Assembly (NCBI GenBank): GCA_963971285.1
Contig: OZ020248.1
Coordinates: 9,238,001-9,302,000 of the forward strand
Length of the DNA: 64,000 bases
From: Astropecten irregularis
Taxonomy: Eukaryota; Echinodermata; Asteroidea; Paxillosida; Astropectinidae
Direction: 5' to 3'
Shown here: positions 22,094-31,601 of the stretch, one piece after another
Numbering within the stretch: position 1 is the first letter of the stretch
How the letters are laid out: every line of letters begins with the position of its first letter
Translations under genes and position numbers: made by a program
The notes under the pieces: model-generated
Seen by the model: the letters and a program-made list of their open reading frames with translations, nothing else
Databases searched by the model: none
Told to the model about the DNA's origin: nothing

Positions 22094-22475
22094 AATCTCA
22101 AAGGTACAATATACAGCCTGGATTGGTAACATACCTAAAACAGAATGAAACATGTACCCAAATAGAAATGTTGAGATTTATGTATGAAGACGGTAGAAAC
22201 CAGGGAGGTAGGAAAAGCCGTTAAGATATTTCTGCATGAAGTATTTATCCAGAAATTAGTAAAACAATGACCGAAATTGATCTCATGGAAAAATCAAAAC
22301 CATTCTTTATAAGAAAAATTGAGTTGGGTTTTCGCTATCATCCTCATGATTCAGATGTCAAATTGAGCTCAAATTTTCACAGGTTTATCATTTCATGTAC
22401 AGTTGTTATTTTGTACATGTTTGATCAGAGAATATGTGCTGTTGTTCTGTGATGACCTTTACCGATCATGTAAGA
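22094..22475 (+). mobile_element. MITE family C, copy 1
   Basis: It starts AAAGGTACAATATACAGCCT, then GGATTGGTAACATACC, and ends GACCTTTACCGATCATGTAA. The left half is related to family A (GTATTTATCCAGAAAT). The right half (TCAGATGTCAAATTGAGCTC, then TTTTCACAGGTTTAT) is specific to family C. It lies just upstream of NAT9. Confidence 0.75.
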
Positions 22476-22742
22476 CTGTTGCTGAGAAAGCCTAAGATTC
22501 AAGCCGCATTTAAATGATACTTTCATTATTTTGTAAATAATGAGGCACCGTAGTGTACGGTAATCAGCACAAACAAATTTCGGCAACTGAAGGACGCCAC
22601 CAAGAGTTTCACAGAGGTTTTAGGGCCAAGGAAAACAAACTTGTTTTAATTTTGGTTAGCATACGTAATGCATTTGGATTGATGGATTCATGCTCTTTTT
22701 TCTTCTCTCAGGCTTTATCAGACTTCATTCTTCATTTGCAAT

Positions 22743-25700
22743 ATGCGACTGAATGAAAATGTGTTGATCGAAGGAAGCCGAATGGTTTTAGTGCCTTACA
22801 AAGAACACCATGTGCCCAGGTACACCACACGTAGATAACTTGGCTGGATTATTAATGGGATTATTGCATTGGGATTGGCTGTGTCACTAGTGTGTGCTGA
22901 TGTCAGTGGGATGAATGGGATCACTGCATATGCCATGGACATCATTTGGTCGACCTCGACCGATCATGTCAAAATTTTTAAAGAGGGCTCCAGGCAGAAA
23001 TAGAATACCGAATAGGCCTAACGTTAGATGATGTTGATTAAACCATATGTTCTGTGCACGAGGAAAGTATAAGGGTAGTGGCAGCCTGAAAAACATTAGG
23101 CCTAGCTCTAGACCTAAAAAAATTAAAACTTTCAGATCCTATTTTAAATTGTTTACTCAAACTTGGTTAATTAAAAGGTTCTTGATTAAACTAATTTTAC
23201 AAACTTTATGCCGGCATTGATATCATTACCTACTTCTAGATTTAGAAGGCTACTCCGCTCACGGAGTAGCCTTCTAAATCTAGAAGTAATCATTACCTAG
23301 CTATGTGGTTGTAATTTGTAAAACAGTCATGACAAAGATGAAGCAATGTAAAATGCACGGCAACGTTGAGCTATGATTTTTTGTTTGTCTTTCTTAATAA
23401 ACGTTATTAGATACAATGATTGGATGCAGTCACAGGAGTTGCAACAACTGACTGCGTCTGAACCCCTGACTCTCCAGCAGGAATATGACATGCAGAAGAG
23501 CTGGCACCTGGATGAAAATAGTCAGTATTTACAGACCCTGGCCCAATTTCATGGAATCCGTTGCGGCCTATTTTTGTGCTTAAATGGGCACTGCTACGCG
23601 TGAAATCTATTTCATGGAATCCGTATAAGCAAGACTTTCGGTTAGCGAAGAATTTCTAGGGTAACCGTGATTATTTTCTGCTAACGCGCTGTCATATGCA
23701 TTCTGCAGAAATTCCTTGCTGACCGTAATACCAAAAGCGAAACTCTCCCATGACATATGCTAACCGTAAGCCAAAAAAATCTGCTACCATAAGCGAAGAA
23801 TCTTTTGCTAATGGTAACGGATTCCATAAAATTGGCCCCCTGTCAAATGGAGGTTGCTTACCTCATTTGATTCCTGATTTTCTTTTTAATCCATTCTTTG
23901 AAGATTACACTCAGAGCCTTTTCCTTGGCCCCCCCCCCCTCCTCCCCCCAAAACCAAAATTAATTCTAAAAAAACAAAACAAAAAAAATTGACCAATTGC
24001 ACGACCAATGTTTGCATACCTATACTGGGTACTATTTTATCATCCCATTTGGTGCAGAACGGCAGTGGAAACGAGCAAAGAAGACTATATCGTCCACATT
24101 CTTCTTTAAACATTTCCACTGAGTGCACTTTGCCAAATGAGATGACACAAAATATCCACTATACGTCATGTGATAGCACGTACAATGTAAACATTGGTTT
24201 CACAATTGTTCTATTACGCTATAAACTTTTACCATGAATATTGATATTTATTTCTTAGTGGGTGAAAAAAGTCCTAACCAAATTGATTTTTGTTTTCCAG
24301 AATGCACTTTTATCATACTGCAAAGAGATAAATGGATCGATCCCCAATATTCTGAGACAGGTGGGTGACTGATGACCTTTATTTTGGAAACTGACCAAAT
24401 GAACGATGGATCGATCGACCGACCGACTCATACTGTATGATCTGTCTGATGTTCTGATTTGGTTTTAAAGATCAATTCATACTTTGGTATAATTTGTCAA
24501 AGAAATGCAGATTGATGGGTAAAAATATCAAGAAAGATACAGTAATAGTCATCTGTGAAATTTTCAGTCACGTACGATGCCCACTGTGAAAATGCCCACA
24601 GTATCTTTTTAAAATCTGTTCACTAGGCTTGGGCAATTCCATGTTGGAATCGATGAGAATCGGAATCGCGATTCCACTTTGTTGAGGAATCGATTCTGTG
24701 AATTGATCGATTTTGAGTTTATTTTTGATCTTTAGATTATTAAAATTGTTTTTAGTCATTGGTTTTACTCTTTTCTGGAGAAATACAGCAGGTTTTTAGA
24801 CAGAGAAATTGTAATGGTATGTTTCTACTATCACCAATCACCATCTTTATACCCTGTAAGTTATAGGTAAATCTGTGAGGATTTATGTTTCTGTATGCTT
24901 CCAAAGTATGATACTGCCTTTAACCTGGGATGAGGGGTTTTGTTTTTAACTGATTGTAATTTTGTCCATCATTGTACAGATTGTATGTGTGGTGATGTGA
25001 ACTTGTACTTTATAAATCCGGACGATCGAGATGTAAAAACGGCTGAGATTGAAATTATGATAGCTGGTAAGTTACACTGATTCTTGATGTAGATCTCAAA
25101 TTCTGTTGAAACAATAAATAGGTGCATTCGAGTAGCTTCCCCTGGTCAGTACCGGTCACGGTCACCCGGATCAGCTACCAAAACCAGTCTAATTGAATAC
25201 TTTCTTACCTTTCCGCCATCTTGAATTGGTGTGACATGTTTCCCACCACTGACTCTGCTCGCGAGCAGGGTCACTGCAGGTTGCTGCCCTGGGTGAACCC
25301 CGAGAATGATGTCACTGAGACCTAATCAAACTGTATGGGGGCTGACTCAGAGCGACCTATGTGACCTACTTGAATACACCTTGGTGTAATGTTTATTTAG
25401 TTCAGGGAACCATCACATAGTCACATAGGCCATATGCCAGGTTCTTTTCATCTTTCTCAGACAAAACCTCTTAAAAATGTCCAATTAAGGGCAAGTATGT
25501 ATTTGACTGCGTAACGTAATTCACCAAGCTATAATATAAAGTTTCTACAAACTCGGCTTCCAATGGTCCAGATGGAGGCAGCCATAGTCGGGGGCCATCA
25601 TCTACCAACCTAAAGGACACCCTCTATAGACCTTGCAAACTAGGCTTCCAATGCTTCAGATGGAGGCAGCCATAAATGGGGGCCATCTCACACCTTCTAT

Positions 25701-26336
25701 TTTTTTGGTTTCCTGAACTGGATTCCTTTTCTCCTATTCAGAATCATCGTGCAGAAGGAAAGGAATCGGTCGAGAGGCCTTACTGTTCATGATGCAGTAC
25801 GGTAAGTGATGACATTTTTTCATTTAATTATTAACAAAATTAAAAGTTAATAAAAAAAATTCTGACAAAAAATTTGTCAGTTCCAAAAGAATGCGATCTT
25901 TTTCTAGGATTGAATTATTATTATGTGTTCTATTTTTTGTTGGCAGGGCTTACTAAGCTGCAAGTTGGCCGATTTGTTGCCAAGATTGGGCTCCAGAATG
26001 AGCCCAGTCTGGCTCTTTTTAAGAAATTGGGCTTCAAAGAGGTGAGAATTAGTGTACTTTTGTTGACGTTTCTGACGTACAAGAGGCATCTTGAATTGGA
26101 TGTGTCATTTTGCAAGTACAGACTGTCAGACTGAGTTGATACATTTGTAGATTTTAGTTACATTTTTTTTGAATTGTTTTTGTTTGTTTGTCTGTTTGTT
26201 TCATGGACAGGAATCTGTGAGTGAAGTGTTTCAAGAGGTGACACTGCACCTGGTTGTAACAGAGGACATCTGCCAAGTATTTGATCGAGAGACAAAACAC
26301 ATGATATACAAAGACTATGAGCTTAGTAAAAGGTGA
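22743..26336 (+). CDS. NAT9: N-acetyltransferase 9 (GNAT family)
   Basis: Seven coding exons: 22743-22819, 23411-23520, 24301-24360, 24980-25066, 25742-25801, 25947-26041 and 26211-26336. All have GT/AG borders and consistent phases, giving 204 residues (human 207). It begins MRLNENVLIEGSRMVLVPY, followed by NDWMQSQELQQLTASEPLTL, the signature of NAT9. The GNAT acetyl-CoA loop R-x-x-G-x-G/A is seen as RRKGIG near residue 124. KIGLQNEPSLALFKKLGF is the family motif after it, and SEVFQEVTLHLVV closes the fold. It is a predicted acetyl-CoA-dependent acetyltransferase. Drosophila NAT9 has been linked to microtubule stability and tubulin, and the human substrate is uncertain. Exon sizes of 60-126 nt are normal for the family. 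The ATG has A at -3. Introns carry a 58-bp hairpin and MITEs H and A. Confidence 0.96.
23231..23288. repeat. Perfect 27-bp-arm hairpin with flanking direct repeat (NAT9 intron 1)
   Basis: Arm 23231-23257 (starts TACTTCTAGATTTAGAAGG) is fully complementary to 23262-23288, with a 4-nt loop CTCA. ATCATTACCTA occurs on both sides, at 23222-23232 (overlapping the arm by two bases) and 23289-23299. This looks like an insertion with a 9-11 bp target duplication, or a templated foldback event. A transcript would form a near-perfect stem. No other copy was seen in the window. Confidence 0.9.
23539..23838. mobile_element. Foldback MITE family H (NAT9 intron 2)
   Basis: The ends GGCCCAATTTCATGGAATCC and GGATTCCATAAAATTGGCC are inverted copies. 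The interior has several related words in both orientations (CTAACCGTAAGC, GGTTAGCGAAGAAT). It starts 18 bp after the exon 2 donor. Non-coding. Confidence 0.75.
24463..24923 (-). mobile_element. MITE family A, copy in NAT9 intron 3, with internal insertion
   Basis: In reverse orientation it begins TTTTAAAGATCAATTCATAC and ends GTATGATACTGCCTTTAA. Roughly 24624-24715 is foreign to the family and consists of repeated GGAATCGATT/AATCGATTC words, apparently a small palindromic insertion into the MITE. Confidence 0.8.
25119..25385. mobile_element. MITE with GTGCATTCGAGTAG ends (NAT9 intron 4)
   Basis: The left end AGGTGCATTCGAGTAGCTTC and the right end GACCTACTTGAATACACCTT are imperfect inverted copies, about 265 bp apart. 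CTCGCGAGCAGGG and other GC-rich pieces occupy the centre. Its ends resemble those of the element at 29787-29918 (GGGTGCATTC). Confidence 0.6.
25545..25690. repeat. Imperfect tandem duplication, about 80 bp x 2 (NAT9 intron 4)
   Basis: GGCTTCCAATGGTCCAGATG recurs as GGCTTCCAATGCTTCAGATG, each followed by GAGGCAGCCATA and GGGGGCCATC. It is a simple local duplication without coding potential. Confidence 0.7.
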
Positions 26337-26459
26337 TCCAGGGAATCCTGAATTGTCTTCTGCTAGCAAATTCAGTTCACAAACGGACCTGTCCATCAAC
26401 CAGCCTGCCGAACAGTTGGACCTTAATTTTGGTCAAATCATGGAGGTAGGAAGATGGTC

Positions 26460-27110
26460 AAATATAGCCTCTTCCAGCTGGTGAAGTTAAAATACCCGGT
26501 AATCCTGTCAACTAACCTGACTGCAAGGTGCTTATTTTACATTACTAGGTACCAATACCAGCCAGGGACCTACCAGTCAACTAACCGGTCAATCAACCAG
26601 TCTGCTAGTTAGTTAAAATAGCCGGTCGTCTAACCTGAGAGCCAGTCAACTAAACCCGACTGCAAGGTGCTTATTTTACATTACTTAGCACCAATACCAG
26701 CCAATCCATCAACACACCGAAGGGACCTACCAGTCAACTAACCGGTCAATCGACCAGTCTGCTAGTTAGTTAACATAACCAGTCAACCAACCAGTCTGCT
26801 AGTTAGTTAACATAACCAGTCAATCAACCAGTCTGCTAGCTGATATCCAGCCATATAACTAGTCAACTGACATACAAAATGGCCTAGAAGTCTGTACTAC
26901 AAGTCTGCTAGTTAGTTAAAATCAACCAGTTAATCTAACCAGCCAGTCAATCAATCAACAAATGGTGCTATCAGTCAACCAGCCAGCCCACTAGTTGATA
27001 TATCCAGCCATCTAACTAGACAACTGACAAAACAATAATGGCCAACAAGTCAACCAATTTAAACAGTTAAAATATAAAATCACTCGCCAAACCAGTCAAC
27101 TAATCATGAA
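26460..27110. repeat. Low-complexity satellite-like block after NAT9
   Basis: It is built from CAGT/CAAC/TAAC words such as CCAGTCAACTAACCGGTCAA and CCAGTCTGCTAGTTAGTTAA, repeated many times. A longer unit of about 150 bp, including GCAAGGTGCTTATTTTACAT, occurs twice (near 26525 and 26665). It lies in what would be the NAT9 3' UTR or just beyond. Confidence 0.8.
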
Positions 27111-27397
27111 ACAGATCTACAAATTTTAAACCACTTTTCTGAGCAGTGCTAACGAAATAGTCTTGTCAGGAATGATCATTTGAAATTCATCTTCATGCAT
27201 ATTTTATTTTACAAGCACATTTACTAAGCGGATGTTGTTAATAACAAGATATACTAAGATTAATAAACATCAGTGCCCATTTTACAAATATACAAAGATA
27301 GGCTGTTTGTAGGAATGATTCTTTTGCTCACTTTGACGCCCAATGTGGGTGTTCAAGTTGGCCTTGGAAAGAGTAAAAACTCAGCAAAATAGTGATT

Positions 27398-27592
27398 AAG
27401 AAACAGAAATCATTCTTTATGTTTTACAAGAAAAATTAGTCAGGTTTTTGCTATTTTCTCGTGACTCAGATGTCCGATTGAGCTCAAAATTTCACCGGCA
27501 GATTTTTCATTTCATGTACATTCTGGATCAAACAAAGTATGAGAGCTGTTCTGTGGTGACCTTAACCAATCATGTATTGTAACTTTAAAATG
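27398..27592 (+). mobile_element. MITE family C, right half
   Basis: It runs from CATTCTTTATGTTTTACAAG through GACTCAGATGTCCGATTGAG to GACCTTAACCAATCATG. The left half is missing. Confidence 0.7.
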
Positions 27593-28232
27593 TGAATCAA
27601 TGAAAGGTTTTAAAAACATTGATATCAGATATTTCCAATCTTCTGTTCATTTTTTTTTATACAAAATGCCTTTCACTTTCAAAACTTTGAGATGCAATCG
27701 AGTATTGTAATTATCTACAGCTGAAAATTAGTTCCAATTTTTTTGTACACAATTAATGCAACAGATTGTCTTATAATATGCAGCATTGCACAAAACAAAA
27801 CTGAGTTTTAAAAACAAGATCATACACAAAAAGCAGACATGTTGACAGCCAAAAGGTCATTTGATACATATATTACTTGAGATTGGTTTACAGCGTTCTT
27901 AGCATCTTCTACGTTGCCTTTTCCTTTTTTTATTATTTCAACCATTGACCTAAACTACACATAATTTCAACAAACTTTAGAAAAAAAATCATTTATTTAT
28001 ACCTTGTTCAAGAAGAAAATGTTACAAATTCGTTACTGTCCTTTGCTTATCTCAGATTTCAAAGAACAGAATAAAAACACTATCAACTAACATGTGTTTC
28101 CGACTCAGTATTTTATTAGTAGACTCAGTGATAATATCGAAGCCCAAAGGACCCTGGTATTGCTAAATTGCACGCTCAAACTATGGAGGTCATGACCCCT
28201 GGAAGTATATATACCACCCTGTGATCAGTGAC
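27593..28232. other. AT-rich intergenic DNA
   Basis: No gene, tRNA-like unit or shared repeat recognised. A canonical AATAAA occurs near 28071, but no transcript can be tied to it. Confidence 0.4.
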
Positions 28233-28517
28233 CTGGGGCCAATTTCATGCAGCTGCTAAGCACAAGAAAATTGCTTAGCACAAAAAGTCTTTCATAAATG
28301 ATTTTGGTCGGGAAATAGATGATGTCTTTCTCAATAAAACAAACCACCAATAAAAATTCAATTTGATAATCATGGTCAGAAAACAACGGCCAAAGAACAA
28401 TCATAAGTGATACACTGCACATGGAAATTTGGTTGTTAATCCTGTTTTTATCAAGAGAGAAATTTCATGGTTGACAAGTTTTTGTGCTAAATAAGCTGGG
28501 CCATGAAATTGGCCCGA
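28233..28517. mobile_element. MITE family G, copy 1
   Basis: The ends GGGGCCAATTTCATGCAGCT and GCTGGGCCATGAAATTGGCC are inverted copies. The interior contains CAATAAAACAAACCACCA and GGAAATTTGGTTGTTAATCC. An inverted copy lies at 58987-59246. Non-coding. Confidence 0.85.
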
Positions 28518-28653
28518 GGATTTCTAAGAGCAAATACGGGGAAACAAACGGGGCCCATAATGACCTAGGCCAAGTTTTCCAGTTCTGCTTACCACAGAGT
28601 TATGCACATACATTCATTATTCCTCCCCTCCCAAAGTTACAGTGGTAGCCTAA

Positions 28654-29161
28654 GGGGCCGTCCATAAAGTACGTACGCACAAAATGCCGACTTTTTTGAC
28701 CCCCCCTCCCCCTCTGTACGCATGGCGTACGCAGTGGTCCCAACCCCCCCTCCCCCCCTGTACGCATACGCATTCCACATTAGGTTTTTCACTTCTCGTG
28801 GTCCCTTGCTTTAGCATCATTAAAATGTCACCGTAATCCGGGCCGGTACCGTTATTGGGACGTCACTCTCAAATTCTGAAATGAATGACTAAAGTTTAAC
28901 GGGTTTTTATACATTTACAGATGGATTTTACTATTTTTTACCATGTTGAATAAGAAAAAAAAGGAAAAAAACAAAACAATCCTGGTGTTTTTTCACGTTT
29001 TTTACCTCTCTTTTCGCGCGATAATGCTATGCAAATTTTTCGTTTGCGTACGGTACGCATTGGCCTTAACCCCCACTCCCCCCCTGTACGCATGGCGTAC
29101 GCATCGGTAACAACCCCCCCTCCCCCCCTTCGTGCGTACGTACTTTATGGACGGCCCCTAA
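28654..29161. mobile_element. MITE M with GGGGCCGTCCATAAAGTACG ends
   Basis: The ends are AGGGGCCGTCCATAAAGTAC and its exact inverse, GTACTTTATGGACGGCCCCT. Inside, C-rich tracts alternate with GTACGCATGGCGTACGCA palindromes near both ends. About 508 bp, non-coding. Confidence 0.85.
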
Positions 29162-29284
29162 GCTGAATTTCCAAGCAAGCACATGCCAAACTGGAAGTTC
29201 CTCAATCCCCATGAAATGGTGTCTCATAAGCATAGAGTGTTTTTCTGCTTAGTGCAGAGTGCCAACTCTACATTTATTGCAAGC

Positions 29285-29676
29285 AATAGACCTTATCCAC
29301 GGTGCATCCATCCTACATTTGAAGCAGTGCAATCAAACCAAGGCTTGGACCATTTTCCAAACCTTGGCTCCGGCTACGGCTCCGTCTCTGGCTCCATTTT
29401 GTGAATCCATTCTAAAATAACGGGTATCAAAATAGATATTTGGCTTCGGTTTGGAAGTAGATTCTCTTATTTTGAACAAGAAACAGATTCAGCTTCAATG
29501 AAAAGCTACAACCTATATTCCCAGCATATGGATGCCGGAGCCATAGCCGAGGTTTGCAAAAGGGCCTTGGATTGAAAGTAGTCTGGTACCTATTTTCATT
29601 TTAGAATTGGTGTAATCTTTTCCAATGGGTATTCAAGGAAGGTGACAAGATGGATGCACCGTGGATAACGTATATG
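29285..29676. mobile_element. MITE J1 nested inside a second TIR element
   Basis: The outer ends are ATAGACCTTATCCACGGTGC and its inverse, GCACCGTGGATAACGTAT. Within lies an inner element (about 29341-29570) with ends AAACCTTGGCTCCGGCTACG and CCGGAGCCATAGCCGAGGTT. The inner element is related to those at 33311-33560 and 48307-48531. Confidence 0.7.
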
Positions 29677-29786
29677 CCATGAAACTGGTCCTGGATCATG
29701 GTATATTATAATACAAATGAGATTACAAAATATTTTCACACTTTCTAACCTACCACATATGTACACATAATCTAGGGGCACCACTT

Positions 29787-29918
29787 TGGGTGCATTCATT
29801 TAGCTAACACGGGTCGACCCCAGTCAACCTCGTTCCCATTCTCTCGCTTGTTTTGTGCAGTATAGCACGACCATTCCCAGTAAGGGCTGACCCGTGTTAG
29901 CTAAACGAATGCACCCTT
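29787..29918. mobile_element. Short MITE N
   Basis: A 132-bp element with ends GGGTGCATTCATTTAGCTAA and TTAGCTAAACGAATGCACCC, plus inner inverted GACCC blocks. Non-coding. Confidence 0.85.
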
Positions 29919-31601
29919 TGTAAAGATGATGAGGGATAAAGTAAATCTGCAATCCCAGCTAGGAACCAGTTCAACTGAAAACAATCTGATGTCTGGAAAG
30001 ACTTTTATCAAACACTCACTAGGTATAAAACAGAAAACAAAATATTGCTTACATGTAGCTGCATTCAAAATTAGAAACACAAAACCAAAATTACCAAAAT
30101 TCAATATGTACCAAAACTTGAGAAAAAAACCTTGAAAGACATTTAAAATTTAATAATACATAAATTCCTAGCACTTCCGAAATTTGAACGAGAAAAAAAT
30201 ATTCTCATGAGAACTAGCATTCATTTGATGACAAATGAATATTACACAATGGACTGCAAAACAAAAATTTACCTTTTTTCCTTGTGGCTTGCAAAGTTCA
30301 ATGTAAAAAAGCTGAACGAAAAATAATTCTTCTTTTTTATTCTCATTTAATTTATACATATCTAATACACAAAGAGTTAGTTAAATCATTAGTCTAAATC
30401 TACAAAATTTGCATAGTTATTACATATTCACGATTAAATGGAAATTGTTATCTTGTTTTGTCTACGATTACAATCTACAACCAAAAAATAAAATGTATAA
30501 TATATAAAAGTAGAAAATTAGCTGGAATTTTCATAGGTGGAAATAGAAAAATATGTTTGAAATATGTTTTTTACTTCTACCCCTTCAAGAGTTTTCCGTA
30601 GAAAATTTGTAAAAAATATTTTCAATAGTGTGCACTCATTTTCTTGTTAAAAGTAGATCATTTACATACGTCATACACTAAATGCCTATGGGGCAAAGAT
30701 ACAAATGCATTTCACTATTTAATGAGTCTGTCTTGCTATTTTGCTTTTTTATTTCTTTAATTGAAAGGAAACACAAAATTTCACCAAACTGTTGAGACTT
30801 TCTGAGTGAGGTGGGGTGCAGGGGTGTAGAATCTCCAAACTTTGGGAGAGAAAAGGGACGAGGTTACCTGTACTTTCATTCTTTTCCCCACAAAAAATGT
30901 CGAGAGCACGTTCACACACATGTTAAAACTTTCTGTCGTGTCCACACAGGCTAAAAAATTGCAACCCAAATCGCACTGGTACGATTTCTTAATCAGACTG
31001 AGCATGTGTGATTTTTGGAGTTTGACCTAAAGTTGACCTGCATCCAGTGCTACGCGCGTGATGAAATGAATCGATATCATGATAGGTCCCATTGATCTCC
31101 AGTCTATTATAATGGAGATGAATCCACACAACGTATTACACACGCCTTGCAACATGTTTCGTTTGGCGCAGTGTTCACACAGCAAACAAGACGCACTTTT
31201 AATTAGTGCGATTATCTGTATCCACACACACACAAAAAACAACGGTTTTTGAATCGCAATTCAAATCGAACCGCAAATAATCGCGATTATTTGGGTGTGT
31301 ATGAACAGGCCTAATGACAGGTTGGTTTTTTTTTTTCGAATCAAAACTCGGAAGACTTTCCCTAGATTTATTGCCGAGATAAAATTCATCTTCCATATTT
31401 TTTTTTCTTAAAAAACAAGAAAAAGTGGATATGAACTTACAGTATATATATATAATATAAATATATACATATACAAATTCAAAAAAAAAAAATTAATACT
31501 AATTTTGGAATTTATTCATTTTACTGTATTTAAGTTTTTTCATGGAAGCCACATTTTATTCTTGTTGATAAGTTTCGTTTTTGTTCCCCTACATACTGTA
31601 T
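29919..31601. other. AT-rich region downstream of ADAP (its 3' UTR side)
   Basis: Low-complexity A/T tracts, including a TATATATATAATATAAATA microsatellite near 31442. About 30900-31310 may be a degraded foldback (GTTCACACACA against GTTCATACACA-type ends). TTTATT at 31555-31560 is an AATAAA on the minus strand, 42 bp after the ADAP stop. No other gene seen. Confidence 0.45.
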
